This document shows, in pieces, positions 51,606 through 59,565 of a stretch of 64,000 nt of DNA. The translations under genes were made by a program, and so were the position numbers. Position 1 is the first letter of the stretch. Each line of letters starts with the position of its first letter. Source of the DNA: Candidatus Saccharimonadota bacterium. GTDB taxonomy: Bacteria > Patescibacteriota > Saccharimonadia > Saccharimonadales > Saccharimonadaceae. Location: contig UNSL01000002.1 in assembly GCA_900555265.1 (NCBI GenBank), positions 137,740 to 201,739 of the forward strand, in the 5' to 3' direction. The notes beneath the pieces are model-generated. The model had not been told where the DNA came from, did not search any database, and was given only the letters and a program-made list of their open reading frames with translations.

Positions 51606-52287
51606 AAAAGGATTTACACTTATCGAATTGATGCTCGCCATGAGTTTTATCTCTGTTCTTTTGTTGTCGATCGCGATGGTGGGTATTCAAGCGGGAAAAA
51701 TGTATAGCAGAGGCATTGTGCTTCGTGATGTTAATCAAGCGGGGCGAGATATATCAGACACTATTCGACGCGATTTTCTTCAGGCGAATGCTGAAAAGAT
51801 TGACACTACTGGCTTGAGGGTGCCGAATAATAGCAATTGGTCGACTGGTCGACTTTGCCTTGGCTCTCATTCTTATGTGTGGAATAATCCAAAGTATTTG
51901 GACGATCCTAGCCTGTTGGGCGGAAATAGTCTGTTTAAGGTTAATGGTAATCCAGTGAATTTGGTGCGCGTAGTTGATGCGGATAGTGGATTATGTAAAA
52001 AAGATGCTTCTGGCAAATATCCAGAAACCGTCGATCTTGTGAAATCGTCCAATTTGCTCAGGAATATTAATAGCGGCGATGGTTCGATTGGTGTGCACGA
52101 AGTTACGTTAGAAAAGATTACATCGGATAATTCAAGGGAGGCGCTGTATAAATTGACTTTTACGTTGGGGACGAGCAAGATGAGTGAAATAAGGAATTCT
52201 TCCTGTAAAGCTCCGACTGAAGATGATAGTAATTTTGAGTTCTGTGCTATAAATAAATTTGAGATGATTGTGAGGACAAATGGGTAA
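51589..52287 (+). CDS. Pseudopilin, PilW/GspJ-like
   Basis: 232 residues, signal MIQGYKKG|FTLIELML, then hydrophobic helix and a beta-rich body with Cys (RLCLGSH, GLCKKD, SSCKAP, EFCAINK). ATG overlaps the previous gene by 17 bp; no strong SD, so coupled translation. Minor pilin of GspJ kind by order and length. Confidence 0.8.
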   Translation: MIQGYKKGFTLIELMLAMSFISVLLLSIAMVGIQAGKMYSRGIVLRDVNQAGRDISDTIRRDFLQANAEKIDTTGLRVPNNSNWSTGRLCLGSHSYVWNNPKYLDDPSLLGGNSLFKVNGNPVNLVRVVDADSGLCKKDASGKYPETVDLVKSSNLLRNINSGDGSIGVHEVTLEKITSDNSREALYKLTFTLGTSKMSEIRNSSCKAPTEDDSNFEFCAINKFEMIVRTNG

Positions 52288-53422
52288 AAATGCGCGACAA
52301 TCAGGTGCTGTATCTCTTTTTGCGGTTATATTTGGCGCGATGTTACTGACTATTGTCACTATTGGTTTTATCAAGTTGATGATTATGGATCAGCGACAAT
52401 CCTCGAATAGTGATATGTCGCAGAGTGCTTATGACGCGGCTTTGGCTGGAGTTGAGGATGCTAAGCGTGTGGTTCGTGCCGCCCAGACAGGCAATATTCA
52501 AGCGGCGGGAGTGCTGAATGGTCCAATTAATTGTAATATGGTCGCGGCATCCGGTGTTGTTGGCGGCAGTTCTTCTGGTGAAACTATTATTAAAACTGGT
52601 ACAGATGCGGGTAAAAAATTTGATCAAGCATATACTTGCGTAAAGATCACTATGAAATCTCAAGATTTTATATATAAGTCTATCGAGGAAAAATCTCAAA
52701 TTGTGCCACTACGCGCAACTGGTTCATTCAACAAGATATCTATCGAATGGTATAGGCGCGATGATGAGAGCAATTTGAATGGCGCTAACGCCGCTAACAC
52801 TGAAATATCCACTTCTGGGGATTTGCCGACAAAAAACAACTGGAATGCTAATTCGCCACAATTGATGCGCGTGCAGCTTATTAACCCAGGCGCCACCTTT
52901 AATTTAGCGGCTTTAGACTCAACTGGTATCACTTCTTTCTTACGACCGAACGTTTTAAGGTCAGACGTAGCAAGCCAGAATGGTACTGCTGTTTCTGGTA
53001 AGATTTCTGATCATCCACGCGCAACTGACGGGAATGAACATAATAATGGAACAAGTGTGGTTTCTTGTAGCAAGACATTCAAGTTTTCTGGCGAATATTC
53101 GTGTAAAGCGGTGATTGATGTTGATGAGATTCCAGCTGGTAGTGAAACAGCATTCTTGAGATTATTGCCTATATATAAAGGTGGTAGTGTGAAGATTTCT
53201 CTCCAGAAGACCGACGGAACGATTGTCAATTTTGATGGAGTTCAGCCAATTGTCGATTCCACAGGGCGAGCAAGTGATTTATTCAGAAGAGTTGAAGCTC
53301 GATTGCAAATAGGAGACGATTTCGCATATCCTAACAATGCGGTTGAGCTGAAGAATAGCCTGTGTAAAGACTTCTCTGTATCTGGCGGCGGATCTGCTAC
53401 CGTAGGTCAATGTAAGCCATAG
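52280..53422 (+). CDS. PilX/GspK-like pilus accessory protein
   Basis: 380 residues. Begins MGKNARQSGAVSLFAVIFG..., the PilX N-terminal form without the usual G|F/E5 pattern: long N-helix (about 10-32), then a motif YDAALAGVEDAKR that is common to PilX-type proteins. Ectodomain Ser/Asn-rich with several Cys. Overlaps the previous gene by 8 bp; closes the pseudopilin operon. Confidence 0.78.
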   Translation: MGKNARQSGAVSLFAVIFGAMLLTIVTIGFIKLMIMDQRQSSNSDMSQSAYDAALAGVEDAKRVVRAAQTGNIQAAGVLNGPINCNMVAASGVVGGSSSGETIIKTGTDAGKKFDQAYTCVKITMKSQDFIYKSIEEKSQIVPLRATGSFNKISIEWYRRDDESNLNGANAANTEISTSGDLPTKNNWNANSPQLMRVQLINPGATFNLAALDSTGITSFLRPNVLRSDVASQNGTAVSGKISDHPRATDGNEHNNGTSVVSCSKTFKFSGEYSCKAVIDVDEIPAGSETAFLRLLPIYKGGSVKISLQKTDGTIVNFDGVQPIVDSTGRASDLFRRVEARLQIGDDFAYPNNAVELKNSLCKDFSVSGGGSATVGQCKP

Positions 53423-53423
53423 G

Positions 53424-54347
53424 TTAAGATTCTGTGTCACTATGGAACCGATCGTGGATATCTTTCAGGTGTTGGTCGGTAACGTGCGTATATACCTGTG
53501 TTGTTGATATGTTGCTATGTCCCAGCATTGATTGAACTGAGCGCAAGTCCGCACCGTTCATAAGTAGGTCGGTAGCAAAACTGTGACGCATGGTGTGTGG
53601 GCTTACATGTTTTGTGATACCAGCTAATCTAGCATATTGACCAACCATTCTCTGAATGCTGCGCGCGCTTAACCTACGGTAGTCTCCGGAGGTGTTGGGA
53701 GTTGCGCGGCGTTTGCTATAGCTTAAAAATAGGGCAGGTAAATTATCTGTTCTGGCTTCCAGGTACGCCGATATGTGTTCGGCTGCACTTTTTGAGATAA
53801 AAACAGGGCGATCCTTTTGTCCTTTTCCTCGCACCATAAATTCGCGCCTCTTTAGGTTTATGTGATCGCGGTTTAAATTAACCAATTCTGAAACACGTAG
53901 TCCGCTGGAAAATAGTAGCTCAACGATTGCTCGATCTCTCAGTCCAGATTCTGTATCGGTTGGTATTTGATCGATCATGCGTAAAACCTCGTCATATTGT
54001 AAAAAAGTCACTTGTTTACGGACTACTTTCGGTAATATAATTCTGTCGGCCGCTAGACTTTTGATATTACGACGAGAAAGGTAGGTTAGTAGACCTCGCA
54101 ATGCAATAAGATGATAACTTTGAGTAATTAAAGACAATTTTTCGCCAGTGTTGTCATTTTTATAACGATTTAACCAGAGGCGATACTGACGTATTAGTTC
54201 TGATGTAATTTTATCAACATTTATATCGCCGGCAAAATCGATAAATCTCTCCAGGTATAGTTGATAATTTATAATGGTTTTTTGACTACGCCCACCTTCA
54301 ACCTCTAGGTGCTCTAAGAAATCAGTTAAGGCTTCTGATATAAACAT
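53424..54347 (-). CDS. xerD: Tyrosine recombinase XerC/XerD-like
   Basis: Resolves chromosome dimers at dif together with FtsK. 307 residues. SAM-like N-domain (ALTDFLEHLEVEGGRSQKTI), catalytic Arg in SSGLRVSEL, Lys in VRGKGQKDR, HxxR in SPHTMRHSFAT, His in LGHSNISTTQ and Tyr in VYTHV. Only one Xer gene is in the window; whether it is the single one in the genome is unknown. ATG 54347 sits 7 nt after a consensus promoter; an upstream in-frame codon at 54383 would overlap the -35. Convergent with the PilX-like gene, 1 bp apart. Confidence 0.93.
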   Translation of the reverse strand: MFISEALTDFLEHLEVEGGRSQKTIINYQLYLERFIDFAGDINVDKITSELIRQYRLWLNRYKNDNTGEKLSLITQSYHLIALRGLLTYLSRRNIKSLAADRIILPKVVRKQVTFLQYDEVLRMIDQIPTDTESGLRDRAIVELLFSSGLRVSELVNLNRDHINLKRREFMVRGKGQKDRPVFISKSAAEHISAYLEARTDNLPALFLSYSKRRATPNTSGDYRRLSARSIQRMVGQYARLAGITKHVSPHTMRHSFATDLLMNGADLRSVQSMLGHSNISTTQVYTHVTDQHLKDIHDRFHSDTES

Positions 54348-54354
54348 AATATTT

Positions 54355-54383
54355 ATTCTATCGCTAATGAATATGTTTATCAA
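54355..54383 (-). promoter_or_regulatory. Promoter of the Xer gene, leaderless
   Basis: Minus strand TTGATA (54383-54378), 17 bp, TAGAAT (54360-54355), 7 nt, ATG. Confidence 0.8.
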
Positions 54384-54433
54384 ATTATTTATTTCTGCTA
54401 CTATATTAGAAAATAATAAGCAGAGGAGTATCT

Positions 54434-54958
54434 ATGACAGAAAGCGAAAAAAACTACTGTGGCGTTGAGAGGACATTGATCGTCTTTAAGCCTGACGCAG
54501 TTCAACGAGGTATCGTTGGGGAAATTTTACAACGCTTTGAGCGAGTTGGTCTAAAAATAGTTGGTGTAAAAATGACATCACCATCTAGAGACCATTACTA
54601 TGCTCATTACGAGGATATCGGTAAATTGGCTACTCGTCGAGGCGAGGATACTTTGAATATAACACTAGATATGATGATGGATGGTCCAGTTATAGCAATG
54701 GTGCTAGAAGGTGTTGAAGCTGTCGCTGTTGTTAGGAAGATTGTTGGTCCAACAGAGCCTAAGTCGGCTGACATGGGAACAATTCGCGGTGATTACTCAC
54801 ACATTAGTTTTGGCTATGCAGATGAGTGTCAAAAGGGAGTTCCAAATTTGATTCACGCATCTGGCGATTCAGATGAGGCTGTTCGTGAGATTGAGCACTG
54901 GTTCAAGCCGGAAGAATTGGTAAATTATCACACATTGAGCGAAAAGTTTACTCGCTAA
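54434..54958 (+). CDS. ndk: Nucleoside-diphosphate kinase
   Basis: Makes NTPs and dNTPs from diphosphates. 174 residues, longer than the usual 135-150 because of an N-terminal 11-residue and a C-terminal extension. ERTLIVFKPDAVQRG, GPTEPKSADMGTIRGDY, and the active His141 in NLIHASGDSDEAV (NxxHxSD). GAGGAG 6 nt before ATG. Complements pyrH and pyrG in the same window. Confidence 0.96.
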   Translation: MTESEKNYCGVERTLIVFKPDAVQRGIVGEILQRFERVGLKIVGVKMTSPSRDHYYAHYEDIGKLATRRGEDTLNITLDMMMDGPVIAMVLEGVEAVAVVRKIVGPTEPKSADMGTIRGDYSHISFGYADECQKGVPNLIHASGDSDEAVREIEHWFKPEELVNYHTLSEKFTR

Positions 54959-54985
54959 GCTAGTCTTTCCTGAGAGTTACCGTGG

Positions 54986-54991
54986 TATAAT
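54986..54991 (+). promoter_or_regulatory. -10 element for tRNA-Arg
   Basis: TATAAT, 8 nt before the tRNA 5' end; -35 weak. Confidence 0.65.
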
Positions 54992-54999
54992 GGTTGTAT

Positions 55000-55076
55000 G
55001 CCTCGGTAGCTCAACTGGATAGAGCAGATCCGTCCTAAGGATAAGGTTGTAGGTTCGACTCCTGCCCGGGGTACCA
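55000..55076 (+). tRNA. tRNA-Arg (CCU anticodon)
   Basis: 77 nt including encoded CCA. Acceptor 55000-55006 with 55066-55072 (two G·U), D arm gctc/gagc, anticodon stem with G27·A43 mismatch, loop GTCCTAA with anticodon CCT, T arm gtagg-TTCGACT-cctgc. Reads AGG, a rarer Arg codon here. Only 5 nt separate its CCA from the next ATG. Confidence 0.93.
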
Positions 55077-55081
55077 AATAT

Positions 55082-55612
55082 ATGACAGAGCAAATTAAAG
55101 ATAAGCAATTTGATGGGCAGCGTGACGGAGAGCCACTGTTGTTTGTGTTTCGTCGTCACATAATTGCTATGAGAAAAGGATTTTATCTGCTTCTAGGATC
55201 AATGACGCTTGGTTCGTTACCTTTTTTAATTTGGCAAGATAATTTGAATCTTTTATGGGTGTTTGTTGGCGGATTTATTTTTGGTTTGATGCTCTTTTTC
55301 TATCATTTTCTGATGTGGTTTTATACTTACTATATTGTTACCGATCAGAGAATTCGTCAGATTACTCAACATGGATTTTTTGGCAAAGATGTCATTGAGC
55401 TGAAATTGTCAAAAATTCAGAATATTAGCTATAGTATCCCGGGGTTTAGCGGAGAGATGTTTAAATTCGGAACAATAGTTATTCAGACTTTTGTTGGAGA
55501 TCTTGTTATAAAAAACGTAGAACATCCAGATAAGATCTATAATAAATTACAAGACGCAGTGGAAATTTCGACAAAGAAGGAGGATATAAATGAAGAATCT
55601 GTTGAACCGTAA
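55082..55612 (+). CDS. bPH2 (YdbS-like) membrane protein
   Basis: 176 residues: cytoplasmic N-terminus, two membrane helices (about 33-52 and 58-82), then a bacterial PH domain (YIVTDQRIRQI, KIQNISYSIPGFSGEMFKFGTIVI). Function of the family is not settled. ATG 55082 starts 5 nt after the tRNA-Arg CCA and there is no SD or separate promoter, so the message would be released as leaderless by tRNA processing. Confidence 0.85.
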   Translation: MTEQIKDKQFDGQRDGEPLLFVFRRHIIAMRKGFYLLLGSMTLGSLPFLIWQDNLNLLWVFVGGFIFGLMLFFYHFLMWFYTYYIVTDQRIRQITQHGFFGKDVIELKLSKIQNISYSIPGFSGEMFKFGTIVIQTFVGDLVIKNVEHPDKIYNKLQDAVEISTKKEDINEESVEP

Positions 55613-56588
55613 AGATAAAAAACAGCCAAAGGAGCTACCTAAGAGAATTACAAACGATACAGTAGCCCAGCACCGCGAGAAGGTTTTGGCGGCCGGTCGT
55701 AAGCATAAATATCCCATCCAATACACCAAACGTCGATTGGTGTGGATAACAATGCTTGTTAGTGTTGTTATTCTGATTGTTTTCATTGCTCTTGGTTGGG
55801 CACAGTTATATGTCTGGAAAGATACAAGTGATATCGCATATAGGATAACTAAGATTTTACCTCTTCCGGTGGCTAATATTGACGGAGAGAATGCTGAGTA
55901 TAGCGATTATCTTCTGTATCATCGTAGCTCATTGGCGGTATTGCAATCTCAAGGACAGGCAGACCAAAAAGATAAAGTTAAGTTCTATCAAAACCAGTCC
56001 ATAGATAAGGCGTTGGAGGTGGCATATGCCAAAAAGCTTGCGAGAGAAAATAATATTACGGTAGATGATAAAAAGGTTCAAGATCTTATCAAAAAACAGC
56101 AGGAATCTAGCAAGCTATCGCAGTCCGCTTATGAGTCTGTAGTAAAAGACAATCTTCACTGGTCAATGGATGAGCTAAAAACTGCTATGAAATATACTCT
56201 GTTAAAGCAAGAAGTATCTTTTAAGATTGATAAAACAGCTAATAGCCTAGTGTCTGACATTAAGAAGAGATTGCAAGAGGGTAAATCATTAAAGGATATT
56301 GCTACGGAAATGGGCGACAAAGTGCAGCCTGTATTTGATCTATCCGTCTCTGCGGATAATTCTGACGGAGGTCTAACGAAAGCGGCTATGCTATTAACAA
56401 AGGGTAAAATCTCAGGTCCTATAAAGACTCTTTCGGGTGACGGATATTATTTTGTGACACTTAATAATATTGAAGGCAACACCGTAAATTACTCTTATGT
56501 AAAAGTTCCGTTGACTGAGTTCAATAACCAGTTTAACTATCTGAAAAATAACAATAAAGTAAAATATTTTATTTCTATCGATAAATAA
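55590..56588 (+). CDS. PrsA/SurA-like membrane-bound peptidyl-prolyl isomerase
   Basis: 332 residues: basic cytoplasmic N-terminus, TM about 49-72, then a SurA-like helical N-domain (SIDKALEVAYAKKLARENNITVDDKKVQDLI) and a parvulin-like domain (TKAAMLLTKGKISGPIKTLSGDGYYFVTLNNI). It would help fold secreted proteins on the outer face, such as pilins and surface proteins. AAGGAGG before ATG; overlaps the PH-domain gene by 23 bp. Confidence 0.85.
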   Translation: MKNLLNRKDKKQPKELPKRITNDTVAQHREKVLAAGRKHKYPIQYTKRRLVWITMLVSVVILIVFIALGWAQLYVWKDTSDIAYRITKILPLPVANIDGENAEYSDYLLYHRSSLAVLQSQGQADQKDKVKFYQNQSIDKALEVAYAKKLARENNITVDDKKVQDLIKKQQESSKLSQSAYESVVKDNLHWSMDELKTAMKYTLLKQEVSFKIDKTANSLVSDIKKRLQEGKSLKDIATEMGDKVQPVFDLSVSADNSDGGLTKAAMLLTKGKISGPIKTLSGDGYYFVTLNNIEGNTVNYSYVKVPLTEFNNQFNYLKNNNKVKYFISIDK

Positions 56589-56598
56589 TCGATCTAGT

Positions 56599-56626
56599 TT
56601 GAAAAAACTCCTATTTTTGCTATAAT
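56599..56626 (+). promoter_or_regulatory. Promoter of tRNA-Thr
   Basis: TTGAAA (56599-56604), 16 bp, TATAAT (56621-56626) with an extended TG at 56618-56619. Confidence 0.75.
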
Positions 56627-56640
56627 TCCCTAAGGAGTTT
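56605..56640 (+). repeat. Inverted repeat around the tRNA-Thr -10 box
   Basis: Perfect 8-bp arms AAACTCCT (56605-56612) and AGGAGTTT (56633-56640), 20 bp apart, enclosing the -10 element and reaching the base before the tRNA. Confidence 0.6.
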
Positions 56641-56716
56641 GCCGTTGTAGCTCAGCTGGTAGAGCAGCTCATTCGTAACGAGCAGGTCGCTGGTTCAAGC
56701 CCAGTCAACGGCTCCA
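56641..56716 (+). tRNA. tRNA-Thr (CGU anticodon)
   Basis: 76 nt with encoded CCA. Acceptor GCCGTTG/CAACGGC, D arm gctc/gagc, anticodon stem with an A31·C39 pair, loop TTCGTAA (anticodon CGT), T arm gctgg-TTCAAGC-ccagt. Reads ACG. ATG of the next gene begins 4 nt after CCA. Confidence 0.94.
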
Positions 56717-56720
56717 TTTT

Positions 56721-57098
56721 ATGAAGGATACTATAAAGAAATCGATAAAAATTGTTTTTAGCGACAGGACTGTGGCAACTCTTTTGATTGTCAATGTTGT
56801 TGTGGCTATTGTTGTGTCTATATTTTTAGGATCATCAATAAAGCATAGCGAAGCTCAGGTTATTACGCGCTACACTACTTATGGTGATGCGAATTTTTAT
56901 AGGAGCCACTGGTCTAGTCTATTTAGCTATTTTACTTTGGCGTTTATGATAGTTTTTGGTCACTCTGCGCTGAGCGTCAAGTTAATTTCACTAGAGAAGC
57001 GAAGCTTGGCTATATTTCTTTTGTGGTTGACGTTGGGTATTTTAGCTATTTTAGCTATTTTAGCCTATTCTATAATTAAAATTGCATCGATAGGATAA
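56721..57098 (+). CDS. Small membrane protein, unknown
   Basis: 125 residues with three membrane helices (about 18-36, 67-85, 98-118); the last has an LAILAILAY stretch from a 9-bp tandem repeat (57044-57068). No family recognised. Starts 4 nt behind tRNA-Thr, with no SD; probably read as leaderless RNA after tRNA 3' trimming. 3 bp before the glycosyltransferase gene, so they form a unit. Confidence 0.72.
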   Translation: MKDTIKKSIKIVFSDRTVATLLIVNVVVAIVVSIFLGSSIKHSEAQVITRYTTYGDANFYRSHWSSLFSYFTLAFMIVFGHSALSVKLISLEKRSLAIFLLWLTLGILAILAILAYSIIKIASIG

Positions 57099-57101
57099 TA
57101 T

Positions 57102-58793
57102 ATGGACATTGAGATTCCACTTGGTAAACGAACGAAGAAATATCGTTTTCTTGAGATGCTTCCTGGGTTACTAAGTTATGGTGCTATTGTTCTTCTGATT
57201 GTCTTATCTATAGTAAGTCCTGTTTTAGCATCAATTTATTTGTTGACTATAATACTAATTGCTTTTGTAAAAACAATAGCTATCAGCTATAGAGTGGTTA
57301 ATGGTCATAATAATATGGAAAAAGCCTCAAAAGTCGACTGGAATAGGCGATTATTTGATTTGGAAAATCCGAAGGATGCGTATTCTAGACTGAGAGATAA
57401 TCAATCTAAGGAGTTGTTATATCAACAACATGTAGACAATCTAAGATTTATGTCTGCTGCGGAAGATGGGTACTATCCTAAACCTAGTAATATTTACAAC
57501 GCTCTTATTATGCCTGCATACAATGAGAGTATAGAAGTGATTGAGCCTGCTCTTAAATCAGTTTTAGATACAACATATGATAAGAAGCGTCTGATTATAG
57601 TTTTTGCGTACGAAGAACGTGGTGGCGTTGATATTGATACAACAGCTAAAATACTGAAAAAGAAATACAGCAAATACTTCCATTCTTTCCATATTGTAAA
57701 ACATCCGAAAGATCTGCCAAATGAGGTAGTTGGTAAGGGCGGAAATATCACATATGCAGGCAAGTGGCTGGAGCAATATTTACAACAGGAAGAAATAGCC
57801 TTTTCTGATGTTATTGTTACAACAATGGATTGTGATAATAAGCCGCATAAGTATTACTTTGATTATGTGACATATGAGTATATTACTCATGAAGATAGAA
57901 AGCATTTATCGTTTCAGCCTATATGCTTGTTTACTAATAATATATGGGATGTTCCTGCGCCAATGCGAGTAGTGGCAACAGGGAATTCATTTTGGAATAT
58001 TATCAGCTCCATGCGCCCATATTCTTTGCGTAACTTTGCGTCACATTCGCAACCAATGAACGCTCTCGTTGAGATGAACTTTTGGAGTACGCGAACAATT
58101 GTTGAGGATGGTCACCAGTACTGGAGAAGCTATTTCTATTTTGATGGTAATTATGAAGTTGTGCCAATTTTTGTGCCGATTTATCAAGATGCAGTATTGG
58201 CTAATAGCTATAAAAAAACATTGAAAGCTCAGTTTATTCAGCTGCGACGTTGGAGCTATGGAGCCTCAGATGTGGCGTATGTTGGTAATAACATATTTAA
58301 TAAAAATAGGACGGTAAAATTTTGGCCCAGCCTGGCTAGGTTTGTGAGATTATTAGATGGTCATGTAACTCAGGCTTGTATTGCTCTAATTGTTGCTTTC
58401 GGTGGATGGGCTCCTCTTGTACTAAACAGTGAAGCCGCACGCAGTGTTGCTGCTCACCAGTTGCCGGATACTGTTAGTTTAATACAACAAGTAGCTATGA
58501 TAAGTATTTTGGTATTGATTTTTGTATCGTTCAAGTTGTTGCCGCCTCGTCCAGAAAGATACAAGAAGAGCAGAAACGCATTGATGGTTCTACAATGGTT
58601 CTTGATGCCTATTACTTCTATTGTATATAGTTCTTTGGCGTCATATAATGCACAAACTCATCTTTTGCTTGGTAAATATCTTGATAAGTTTGACGTGACA
58701 GAGAAGACTACTGTAGAGATGAATGATCAGAGTCGTGCTCAGAAGAATAAGAAAAAGAAGGACGACCACGACGCTTCTTCCTCTGGGGAGTAA
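57102..58793 (+). CDS. Membrane glycosyltransferase family 2
   Basis: 563 residues. Two N-terminal membrane helices (about 20-40 and 45-65), a GT-A domain with IMPAYNES, TTMDCDNKPH (DxD), the acceptor VEDGHQYWR (ED) and QLRRWSYG (QxxRW), then three C-terminal helices and a Lys/Asp-rich tail. QxxRW is typical of processive cellulose-synthase-type enzymes, so a polysaccharide or glycolipid product is possible. Last 86 bp overlap the NrdR-like gene on the other strand. Confidence 0.88.
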   Translation: MDIEIPLGKRTKKYRFLEMLPGLLSYGAIVLLIVLSIVSPVLASIYLLTIILIAFVKTIAISYRVVNGHNNMEKASKVDWNRRLFDLENPKDAYSRLRDNQSKELLYQQHVDNLRFMSAAEDGYYPKPSNIYNALIMPAYNESIEVIEPALKSVLDTTYDKKRLIIVFAYEERGGVDIDTTAKILKKKYSKYFHSFHIVKHPKDLPNEVVGKGGNITYAGKWLEQYLQQEEIAFSDVIVTTMDCDNKPHKYYFDYVTYEYITHEDRKHLSFQPICLFTNNIWDVPAPMRVVATGNSFWNIISSMRPYSLRNFASHSQPMNALVEMNFWSTRTIVEDGHQYWRSYFYFDGNYEVVPIFVPIYQDAVLANSYKKTLKAQFIQLRRWSYGASDVAYVGNNIFNKNRTVKFWPSLARFVRLLDGHVTQACIALIVAFGGWAPLVLNSEAARSVAAHQLPDTVSLIQQVAMISILVLIFVSFKLLPPRPERYKKSRNALMVLQWFLMPITSIVYSSLASYNAQTHLLLGKYLDKFDVTEKTTVEMNDQSRAQKNKKKKDDHDASSSGE

Positions 58794-59196
58794 TAAGATT
58801 ATGTTGTGCTGCATATTGCAGTGCAGCTATTTGGTCAAAATTCTGTAATGTTGAGTGGGTTATTTCGGCGATGTATTGAGATGATATCGTGGGTTTGTTT
58901 TGTAGGTGTGTTAATTTATCTTGTATAGTATTGGCCAAGTCATAGCTATATGAGCCTGCTAATTTTTCGTTATGATTAAAACTTCGCGCAATACTAAGTA
59001 TCAGTTTTCCTATAGAAAAATTATTTTTCTCGCCATCTTGTGATATGACAACAAGGGGAACTGCAGGCTTTTCGTAGGTTGTAAAAGAATAACCGCATTG
59101 GTTGCATATATGTCTACGCCAGGTTGTTGGGCATTTTTTATTTTGACGAGAATTTGTTACGTGGGTTTTTCCGTGAAAACATTTTATGCATATCAT
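58708..59196 (-). CDS. nrdR: NrdR-like transcriptional regulator
   Basis: 162 residues. Zinc ribbon CIKC...CNQC with VTNSR and WRRHICNQCGYSFTTYEKP as in NrdR, then an ATP-cone-like part with VVISQDGEKNNFSIGKLILSIARSF. NrdR senses dATP/ATP and represses RNR genes; the nrdB end at the left edge of the window is a likely target, but its promoter is not visible. The C-terminal 30 residues are low complexity and come from the overlap with the glycosyltransferase gene. The order of Cys (CxxC) fits; sequence is diverged. Confidence 0.85.
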   Translation of the reverse strand: MICIKCFHGKTHVTNSRQNKKCPTTWRRHICNQCGYSFTTYEKPAVPLVVISQDGEKNNFSIGKLILSIARSFNHNEKLAGSYSYDLANTIQDKLTHLQNKPTISSQYIAEITHSTLQNFDQIAALQYAAQHNLITPQRKKRRGRPSFSYSSEHDSDHSSLQ

Positions 59197-59299
59197 ATCA
59201 ATATATTGACATACAACTATAAAAAAATCCAGTGGAAAAGTGCTGTGTAAAATAAAAGTCGCCTCGTTATAGAGGCGACTACTTTGTAAATCTGGGAAC
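59197..59299. other. Gap between NrdR-like gene and 41-aa gene
   Basis: AT-rich spacer with the minus-strand terminator at 59248-59280 and otherwise nothing recognised. No strong promoter for the NrdR-like gene; TATATT lies 3 nt before its ATG. Confidence 0.6.
59248..59280 (-). terminator. Terminator of the 41-aa gene
   Basis: Perfect 9-bp stem AGTCGCCTC/GAGGCGACT (59257-59265 with 59272-59280), followed on the minus strand by TTTTATTTT. Confidence 0.88.
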
Positions 59300-59425
59300 T
59301 TAATTAAGTATAGATCTTTCTTCGTTGATCTTCTTATTATATTCGTAGTGAATTTTTGCCTTGCTCAATAAAGAACAGTGTTGTGGCTTTTTTGTGTTTA
59401 AACTAGGTGAGTCATGTTTACTCAT
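59300..59425 (-). CDS. Small leaderless gene, 41-aa basic peptide
   Basis: ATG 59425, stop 59300-59302. A 41-residue Lys-rich, Asn-rich peptide starting MSKHDSPSLN, with one Cys and no membrane segment. Support: a consensus promoter with the 7-nt leaderless spacing used in this genome, and a strong terminator 20 bp after the stop. The same transcript could also be a short noncoding RNA. No family recognised. Confidence 0.6.
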   Translation of the reverse strand: MSKHDSPSLNTKKPQHCSLLSKAKIHYEYNKKINEERSILN

Positions 59426-59432
59426 GCTCTAA

Positions 59433-59461
59433 ATTCTAACATACTTATCAAATAAAGTCAA
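59433..59461 (-). promoter_or_regulatory. Promoter of the 41-aa gene, leaderless
   Basis: Minus strand TTGACT (59461-59456), 17 bp, TAGAAT (59438-59433), 7 nt, ATG. Confidence 0.85.
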
Positions 59462-59513
59462 GGTCTTTATGGCAAACGTGTAGGTTTGGTCATTTTCTAT
59501 ACTCCTTTACGAC

Positions 59514-59549
59514 ATTAAAAAACTCTTCATCAGTAACCAATAAAGAGTT
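59514..59549 (-). terminator. Terminator of tRNA-Val
   Basis: On the minus strand AACTCTT (59549-59543), 15-nt loop, AAGAGTT (59527-59521), then TTTT. Confidence 0.75.
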
Positions 59550-59565
59550 ATATAATTGTCGTATC

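Noticed and set aside
53424-55076. Xer gene near tRNA-Arg as sign of an integrated element
   Set aside because: The recombinase has housekeeping Xer features, ndk lies between, and no duplicate of the tRNA end or phage genes was found.
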